Part shown: positions 1 to 4,597 of the stretch, piece after piece
How the letters are laid out: each line of letters begins with the position of its first letter
How positions within the stretch are numbered: position 1 is the stretch's first letter
NCBI GenBank assembly: GCA_026981635.1
Contig: JALSIF010000010.1
Location: 1-6,651 of the forward strand
Length of the DNA: 6,651 nucleotides
Source: JALSIF01 sp026981635 [NCBI: bacterium]
GTDB lineage: Bacteria; 4484-113; JALSIF01
Direction of reading: 5' to 3'
The notes under the pieces: generated by a model
What the model was told of the DNA's origin: nothing
The model's database searches: none
The model's input: the letters and a program-made list of their open reading frames with translations, nothing else
Made by a program: the position numbers and the translations under genes

Positions 1-1546
1 CCTCCTCCGAGAGCAGGCGGTAGCTGATCTGGGTGGTCCCCTGCTCAGTGCTCTTTTCCACCATCAGGTGGTGGCTGGCCGCTGCCGCCACCTGGGCAAA
101 GTGGGTGATGGCCATCACCTGATGGGAGCGGGCCAGCTCCCCCAGAATCTCACCCACCCGGTGGGCGGTCTCTCCTCCCACTCCGGCGTCAATCTCATCA
201 AACATGAGCAGGCGGATACCGCTCCCCTCGGTGAGCACCCGCTTCAGGGCCAGCATCACCCGGCTCGCCTCCCCCGCACTGGCTATCTCCACCAGGGGAC
301 GGGCGATTTCACCGGGGTTGAGGCTGAGCAGGAACTCCACCCGGTCGTCCCGCCGGCAGGGGTCGTCACTCTCCTCCACCTCCACCAGGAAGCGGGCCCC
401 CGGACAGCTGAGCCTCTCCAGGGTGGCCTGGGTCTCCCGCTCCAGCCGCCCGGCAAGCTCCCTGCGCACCTTTCTCACCTTCTCCTGCAGCTCTGCGATC
501 TCCTTCGCCAGCTCCTCCAGCTGGCGGTTGAGCTCGCCGGGGTCGGAGCTTTCCGAGACGATCTCCAGACGGCTAAGCTTTTCCGCCAGCAGCTCGCCCA
601 ACTGGTCGGCCGGGGTGCGGAAGCGTTGCTCCAGGCGGTAGATCTGGCTGATGCGGCTCTCCACTTCGGCCAGCCGCTCCGGGTCGGGCACGAAGCGCTC
701 ACTGAGCTGGCCCAGAAATAGGGCGGCGTCAGCCGCCACCGCCGCTGCTTGAGCGAGCTGGCCGAGGTAGGCCTCAAGCTCCGCCGAAGTCTCGGTTTCC
801 TCCCCAATCAGTTCCCCAATGCGCCGGAGCCGCTCCAGGGCCGATGCGATCAGCTCCGAGGCTCCCGCTCCTTCTTCCCGGGAAAGGTCCTGTTGGGCCT
901 CTCTAATAAGCCCACCCAGCTCCTCGGCGTGGACCAAGACCTGCCTCTCTTTGAGCAGGCCTTCAAGCTCTCCCGGCTCAACCCCGGCCTCCCTCAGCTC
1001 CTCCACCTCCTCCCTGAGCCGCTCAAGCTCTCGCCTCCGTTCCTCCTCGCTCTCTGCTAGCTCTGCTAGGGCCTGCCTCACCTGTCGGAAGCGATGGCGC
1101 AGCCTTTCAAGCCCCGCCACCCTCTCATGGTGCGCCTTGTCCCCCAGCGCATCAAGCAGGCCCAGGTGATAGCGTGAACTGAACAGCCGCTGGCTTTCGG
1201 CGTGTCCCGAGTAGTCCATCAGGTTGCCCACCGCCTCCACCAGGTCGGCCACCCTGACCGGTTTCCCCTCTATCCACTGCCGGCTGCGCCCCTCCCGCGA
1301 GAGCTCCCTGGCCACCGTCAACTCCCCCGCCTCCCGCTGAACCACCAGCTCCACCCGACAGCGGTCGCCATGGGAGCCCACCATGGAGCGGTTGGGTCGG
1401 GTGCCGGCGGCGAAGGCGATTGCCTCCATGAGCAGGGTCTTGCCCGCTCCGGTCTCGCCGGTGATGGCGATGAATCCACGCTGGGGAAGCCGGAGCTCAA
1501 CCTCCCGGATGAGGGCGAAGTTCTCAATCTTTACTCTGCTGATCAA
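1..1546 (-). CDS. recN: DNA repair protein RecN, C-terminus cut by window edge
   Basis: RecN is an SMC-like ABC ATPase that acts in the cytoplasm at DNA double-strand breaks. The frame is open from 1546 to the left edge (515 codons). Family members are about 550-570 residues, so roughly the last 40-55 are missing. The N-terminus (residues 1-13, ending IENFALI) aligns one-to-one with E. coli RecN. Walker A is GETGAGKT at 30-37. A charged coiled-coil region rich in Glu, Arg and Leu spans about 140-370. The ABC signature is at 423-429, Walker B LLMFDE at 446-451, and the ITHFAQVA switch segment at 480-487. Several of these motifs differ from the family consensus. The start is TTG: there is no ATG, GTG or TTG between it and an in-frame stop upstream, and the homology begins exactly there. 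GGGGAG directly abuts the TTG, an unusually short spacing, so translation may be coupled to the upstream gene 25 nt away. Identity is secure; activity is inferred. Confidence 0.95.
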   Translation of the reverse strand, partial: MISRVKIENFALIREVELRLPQRGFIAITGETGAGKTLLMEAIAFAAGTRPNRSMVGSHGDRCRVELVVQREAGELTVARELSREGRSRQWIEGKPVRVADLVEAVGNLMDYSGHAESQRLFSSRYHLGLLDALGDKAHHERVAGLERLRHRFRQVRQALAELAESEEERRRELERLREEVEELREAGVEPGELEGLLKERQVLVHAEELGGLIREAQQDLSREEGAGASELIASALERLRRIGELIGEETETSAELEAYLGQLAQAAAVAADAALFLGQLSERFVPDPERLAEVESRISQIYRLEQRFRTPADQLGELLAEKLSRLEIVSESSDPGELNRQLEELAKEIAELQEKVRKVRRELAGRLERETQATLERLSCPGARFLVEVEESDDPCRRDDRVEFLLSLNPGEIARPLVEIASAGEASRVMLALKRVLTEGSGIRLLMFDEIDAGVGGETAHRVGEILGELARSHQVMAITHFAQVAAAASHHLMVEKSTEQGTTQISYRLLSEE

Positions 1547-1571
1547 CTCCCCAAAGGGGAGGAAGGGAGGC

Positions 1572-2654
1572 CTATTCCTCCTCCACTTCCTCTACCTCCA
1601 CCCGAATAAGCCAGTTGGTCAGCCTTTCCTCCGGCTCCACGCTCCAGGTCTTGATCGCCCCAGGCAGGCCCACAAAGGAGGTTCCCTGGTTGCCGCTCTG
1701 GTCGTAGCCCACCAGGAGCTCCACTCCCGGCACGGTCCGGCCGGAGACCTGGATGTAAAAGGGCCCCTCCACAATGCGCTCCCGGGGAACATCCAGCCTC
1801 ACCCAGGCGGGGACCGAGGTGAAGATGGAAAAGGGATAACGGAAGGTGTCTATCAGGGTAAGGTCGCCCCGGATCAGGTGGATGGCGAAGTTCTTGTCAC
1901 TGCGATACCATTCGCCAGCCGCCTTGGCAGCCAGATAGATGGCCTTGATCTTGTACTTCTTCCCCTCCTCGCCGAACTTGACCAGCGGACCCACCTGGTC
2001 GTGGACCCCCACCTTGCCAAAGCGGGCCACCCCGCTGATCTGACCGCTGTCGTGATAGAGAATGTTGTTACCGGTGGGCAGGTCCTCGGGAGCTAGGTAG
2101 TCCTTGGGCAGCAGACGGTCAACCAGGGTGACCTTAATCATCCACTCCTTTTCTTCGCCCTCAGGAAAGTCATACAGATCAAGCACCGGGTGCCCATACT
2201 GGGAGTGGACCATCTCCTCCTGGGGCTCGGTCCAGCCCACCTCCACTCCCCGCACATCGTTACTGGCGGTAAACACTCCCACCTTGAAAAGCTCCGGCAC
2301 CCTCTCGTTGAGGAAGCTCACCTCCACCCAGCCACCCTGGAAGCTGAATTCCTCATAGCGCAGGATTTGGCGGGCGATGGGCTTGTTGTCGCTGTCAAAG
2401 AGAACCACGGTGACAAACCCCTCGCCGGTGCCGTAGCGACGGGCAAAGACCGACACCTTGGTCACATAGTGCTCGTCAAAGTCCAGCGGTGTCTCAAAGG
2501 TGGTGATGTGCCCATACTGCTCATAGTGGAGGTAGCCCGCGGGCTCGTCCCCCGCATAGATGAGCTCCACCTCCCGGGCACCCGCCACACTAGTCAGGGA
2601 AAGGATGATAAGGACGGTCAGACCCCAAAGTGCTCCAGCAGATAGCTTCCTCAT
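1572..2654 (-). CDS. Exported two-repeat beta-rich protein, function unknown
   Basis: This 360-residue protein is not one I recognise. It starts with a clear Sec signal peptide: basic MRK, a hydrophobic core at about residues 8-22, and a VAGA site that predicts signal peptidase I cleavage after A26. There is no lipobox cysteine and no later membrane segment, so it is probably released to the periplasm or outside. The mature part looks like two copies of one domain of about 150 residues (about 32-178 and 199-355). Each is rich in alternating hydrophobic and aromatic residues, as in beta-sandwich or jelly-roll folds. They match best at 63-140 versus 234-316 and at the ends (EWMIKVTLVD versus NWLIRVEVEE). 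The tail is acidic (EEVEEE). The mature protein has no cysteine and no catalytic motif that I can see, so a binding or structural role is more likely than an enzyme. The ATG is preceded by GGGGGAG (2659-2665) at 4 nt. recN follows after 25 nt. Confidence 0.85.
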   Translation of the reverse strand: MRKLSAGALWGLTVLIILSLTSVAGAREVELIYAGDEPAGYLHYEQYGHITTFETPLDFDEHYVTKVSVFARRYGTGEGFVTVVLFDSDNKPIARQILRYEEFSFQGGWVEVSFLNERVPELFKVGVFTASNDVRGVEVGWTEPQEEMVHSQYGHPVLDLYDFPEGEEKEWMIKVTLVDRLLPKDYLAPEDLPTGNNILYHDSGQISGVARFGKVGVHDQVGPLVKFGEEGKKYKIKAIYLAAKAAGEWYRSDKNFAIHLIRGDLTLIDTFRYPFSIFTSVPAWVRLDVPRERIVEGPFYIQVSGRTVPGVELLVGYDQSGNQGTSFVGLPGAIKTWSVEPEERLTNWLIRVEVEEVEEE

Positions 2655-2658
2655 CGGT

Positions 2659-2665
2659 CTCCCCC
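2659..2665 (-). promoter_or_regulatory. Ribosome binding site for the exported protein gene
   Basis: The minus strand reads GGGGGAG here, 4 nt before the ATG at 2654. It supports that start, as does the signal peptide that begins exactly at it. Confidence 0.6.
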
Positions 2666-2684
2666 TCTAGTAAGTGGCTGCTGA

Positions 2685-2690
2685 ATTATA
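2685..2690 (-). promoter_or_regulatory. -10 box (TATAAT) of a likely promoter for the exported protein gene and recN
   Basis: The minus strand carries a perfect TATAAT in the 97-nt gap after mgtE, about 31 nt before the ATG at 2654. That leaves room for a short leader of about 24 nt containing the Shine-Dalgarno sequence. No good TTGACA-like -35 lies 16-18 nt upstream; that position falls in a run of seven T (minus strand), with TTGGTC too close. The strength of the -10 match against a GC-rich background and the position between genes favour a real promoter. Confidence 0.45.
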
Positions 2691-2752
2691 TCCCCACTGG
2701 ACCGACCAAAAAAAGCGGACTCTGTTCAGCTGGGGAGAGGGGCTGGCTATCC

Positions 2753-4066
2753 CTAAAGGTGGGGAATAAGCAGCACGGTGCTAAGACCCAGGAGGAAGAA
2801 GAAGCCAAACAGATCGGTGAAGGTGGTGACAAAGACCGAGCTTGCCACCGCCGGGTCAACCCCCAGCGCCTTGAGCACCAAGGGGATGCTTGAACCGGCC
2901 ACCGCGGCGATGATGTGGTTGCCCCACATGGCCAGAAAGACCACCAGCACAAACCACCAGTTGTCTGTAACCAGCGAAGCGACTACCCCGGCGGTGGAGG
3001 CGATCACTAACCCGTTGATGAGCCCCGCCTTTACTTCCTTGAAGAGGAAGGCGAAGAAGCGCTGGAAGGTGAGTTCCCCCAGCGCCAGTCCCCTCACTGT
3101 GACCGCCAGTGCCTGGGTGGCGGCGTTACCTCCCATGCCGGCGATAACCGGCATGAAGACCGCCAGCATCACCGCTTGGGCGATGGTTCCCTGGTAGTAG
3201 CGCACCACACTGGCGGCCAGGAAGGCGGTAAACAGGTTGATCATCAGCCAGGGGAGACGGTTTCTTACCACCTGCCGGGTGGGAGCGAGGACCGATTCCT
3301 CCTGACTTACGCCACCGAATTTGAGCAGATCCTCCTCGCTCTCCTCCTCAATCACCTCAATCACGTCGTCGGCGGTAATCACCCCCACCGGCCGCCCCTC
3401 GGCGTCAACCACCGGAAGTACGGTGAGATCGTGCTCGCGGAAGAAGTTGGCCGCCTCCTCCTGGTCCAGGTACTGGTCAACCGCCAGCGCCTTCTCCCCC
3501 TCAAGCTCTGAGAGCTTGCGGTCGGGCGGTGAGATGAGTAGCTCCATGAGGGGGATCTGGCGGTTCAGTCTGCCCTCCCCGTCAAGGGTGTAGATAAACT
3601 GCAGGGGCCTCCCCTTCCTCAAGTGCTGGCGGCGGCGAAGGATTCTTACCACCTCCTCCACCGTCAGGTGCTCGGGCAGGGCCACATAGTCGGAGGTCAT
3701 GATCCCGCCGGCCGTCTCGGCGGGATACTTCATCAGCTCCTCTAGCGCCGCTAGCAGGTCAGGATACTTCTCCAGCAGGGCCTCCTGTCGGGAGAGGGGC
3801 ATAAGCCCGATCAGGTCTACTGCCACATCGTCGGGTGATTCCTTTAGCATCCGGTAGAGCTTGGCGTCGGGTAGGCGGGCCAGGATGCGTTGGGGGCGCT
3901 CTTCAGGGAGTTCCAGCACCACCTTGGCCGCCAGCTTCGGCTCCATGTCCAGGAGTTCCTCCACCAGCCGCTCGTCTGAGCTGAGCTCAAATTGGCCGGC
4001 CAGCGCCTCGGCGCTTTCCGCCTCCTGCTCAGCCAGGACCTCTTTCTGCTGCTCTGGCTCTCGCAT
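2753..4066 (-). CDS. mgtE: Magnesium transporter MgtE
   Basis: MgtE is a homodimeric inner-membrane Mg2+ channel gated by its own cytosolic Mg2+-sensing domains. At 437 residues it is close to the 450 of Thermus thermophilus MgtE. In order: a Glu-rich start (1-25); the helical MgtE N domain (about 26-112); the joining motif YPAETAGGIMTSDYV (114-128); a CBS pair (about 120-245); an acidic sensor and plug region (DD at 233-234, then EEESEEDLLKFGG at 240-252); and a five-helix membrane domain (about 272-434). The membrane domain shows MPVIAGMGGNAATQ (305-318) and GVDPAVASSVFVTTFTDLFG (402-421). D418 matches the pore Asp432 of the Thermus protein. The ATG is preceded by a weak AGGG at 4071-4074. 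No M-box riboswitch was recognised in the 114-nt upstream gap. The next gene starts 98 nt after the stop, and I find no convincing terminator between them. Confidence 0.96.
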   Translation of the reverse strand: MREPEQQKEVLAEQEAESAEALAGQFELSSDERLVEELLDMEPKLAAKVVLELPEERPQRILARLPDAKLYRMLKESPDDVAVDLIGLMPLSRQEALLEKYPDLLAALEELMKYPAETAGGIMTSDYVALPEHLTVEEVVRILRRRQHLRKGRPLQFIYTLDGEGRLNRQIPLMELLISPPDRKLSELEGEKALAVDQYLDQEEAANFFREHDLTVLPVVDAEGRPVGVITADDVIEVIEEESEEDLLKFGGVSQEESVLAPTRQVVRNRLPWLMINLFTAFLAASVVRYYQGTIAQAVMLAVFMPVIAGMGGNAATQALAVTVRGLALGELTFQRFFAFLFKEVKAGLINGLVIASTAGVVASLVTDNWWFVLVVFLAMWGNHIIAAVAGSSIPLVLKALGVDPAVASSVFVTTFTDLFGFFFLLGLSTVLLIPHL

Positions 4067-4077
4067 AGTTCCCTAAT

Positions 4078-4154
4078 CTACCCCAAAGACGCCTTCTTTC
4101 TGCCCTCAGCTCACAAACTCACCTACTCACCTGAGCGGTTGAAGTTTGGGGTAG
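4078..4154. repeat. Perfect 10-bp inverted repeat with 57-nt spacer
   Basis: CTACCCCAAA at 4078-4087 is the exact reverse complement of TTTGGGGTAG at 4145-4154. Flanking bases do not extend the match. The spacing is too wide for a simple operator half-site pair, but it would suit two separate binding sites in opposite orientation, one near each divergent gene. Confidence 0.6.
4117..4132 (+). repeat. Tandem 8-bp repeat ACTCACCT x2
   Basis: Two adjoining copies of ACTCACCT lie at 4117-4124 and 4125-4132, inside the spacer of the 10-bp inverted repeat. A partial third copy, CTCAC, lies just upstream at 4109-4113 if one mismatch is allowed. This could be a regulator binding site or chance. Confidence 0.6.
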
Positions 4155-4166
4155 TAAAGTTAGAGA

Positions 4167-4173
4167 AGGAGGG
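4167..4173 (+). promoter_or_regulatory. Strong ribosome binding site that fixes the lipoprotein start
   Basis: AAGGAGG lies 7 nt before the ATG at 4181. Together with the lipobox signal peptide that begins there, it rules out the longer in-frame start at 3992, which lies inside the antisense mgtE gene. Confidence 0.75.
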
Positions 4174-4180
4174 GAGCAGG

Positions 4181-4552
4181 ATGAAAGTCAGACAGACAGG
4201 GCGAACCGTTTTAACCTTGGGCCTGATCACTATCCTCACTTTCCTCACCGCTTGTCCCAAGAACCAGTACCAGGTGAGGTCTGCTGAAGACCCTGCTCCC
4301 CGCTACCTGTCTGCCGATAACCCGGCAGGGGTGAAGGTGGGTGAGTGGCAGGTGGTGGTGTGGACCGACCCGGGCCGGCGCAAAGAGCTGGGCCGCTATC
4401 CCGACGGCACCCAGGTGAAGGTTATCGGGGTGGCCGACACCGAGCCCCAGATGGTAAAGATCCGCCTGCCCGACGGCATGGTGGGCTGGGTGGAGGCCTA
4501 CCGCCTACGCAAGCGCCCCAATCGCGAGGGGCTGACTAAGCAGTCTAGTTAG
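4181..4552 (+). CDS. Small lipoprotein with a bacterial SH3-like domain
   Basis: This 123-residue protein begins with a lipoprotein signal peptide: basic MKVRQTGR, a hydrophobic stretch at about 9-22, and lipobox LTAC with C25 as the predicted lipidated residue, followed by Pro. After a short linker, residues about 55-112 fit a bacterial SH3 (SH3b) pattern: a first strand ending VVVWTDPG, then LGRYPDGTQVKVIG, then VKIRLPDGMVGWVEAYRLR. The dG..GWV motif before the last strand is typical. Such domains usually bind cell-wall or protein ligands; the ligand here is unknown. The gene diverges from mgtE and has a strong ribosome binding site. Its stop lies inside a hairpin that probably terminates transcription. 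The domain call rests on pattern only and would need a profile search. Confidence 0.85.
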   Translation: MKVRQTGRTVLTLGLITILTFLTACPKNQYQVRSAEDPAPRYLSADNPAGVKVGEWQVVVWTDPGRRKELGRYPDGTQVKVIGVADTEPQMVKIRLPDGMVGWVEAYRLRKRPNREGLTKQSS

Positions 4553-4560
4553 TCAGCTTC
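4528..4560. terminator. Hairpin at the convergent gene ends, possible bidirectional terminator
   Basis: GCTGACTAA (4531-4539) and TTAGTCAGC (4549-4557) form a perfect 9-bp stem with a 9-nt loop. Read on the plus strand, two G-U pairs and one G-C pair (4528-4530 with 4558-4560) extend it to 12 bp. It includes the last codons and the TAG stop of the lipoprotein gene, and lies about 40 nt beyond the stop of the convergent large gene. There is no long T run on either side, so it is not a classical intrinsic terminator. It may still block transcription or protect 3' ends from both directions. Confidence 0.5.
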
Positions 4561-4597
4561 CGCCCACCAAGCTTTCTGCAGTCCTACCTAGCCGGAA

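Larger units (their letters stand above)
4067..4180. promoter_or_regulatory. Divergent intergenic region with inverted and tandem repeats
   Basis: This 114-nt region separates the start codons of mgtE (minus) and the lipoprotein gene (plus), so it must hold both sets of 5' signals unless they lie inside the genes. It contains a perfect 10-bp inverted repeat, CTACCCCAAA (4078-4087) and TTTGGGGTAG (4145-4154), and a tandem repeat of ACTCACCT at 4117-4132. The outer arms lie close to the two start sites. I could not place a convincing -35/-10 pair on either strand. The regulatory role is inferred from position and symmetry. Confidence 0.5.

Noticed and set aside
1052-1069. Tandem repeat CTCTGCTAG x2
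   Set aside because: It encodes a repeated Leu-Ala-Glu in the RecN coiled coil and is explained by the protein's repetitive composition.
68-2096. Long plus-strand open frames opposite recN and the exported protein gene (for example 68-721 and 1383-2096)
   Set aside because: They are antisense to well-supported coding frames. Their composition is rich in Ser, Arg, Pro, Leu and Gly, as expected for shadows in GC-rich DNA, and they show no family motif.
2656-2752. Intrinsic terminator after mgtE ending in a T7 run (minus strand)
   Set aside because: The T run is there, but I found only a 4-bp CAGC/GCTG stem well upstream of it, with no stable hairpin next to it.
4139-4167. A sigma70-type promoter for the lipoprotein gene with -35 TTGAAG at 4139-4144
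   Set aside because: No acceptable -10 lies 16-18 nt downstream, and the start site would fall on the ribosome binding site.
3992-4180. N-terminal extension of the lipoprotein gene back to an ATG at 3992
   Set aside because: It overlaps the antisense mgtE start. A strong AAGGAGG and an exact lipoprotein signal peptide place the start at 4181.
4067-4180. M-box (ykoK) Mg2+ riboswitch upstream of mgtE
   Set aside because: The gap is shorter than the usual M-box plus expression platform, and I recognised no conserved core. A covariance-model search would settle it.
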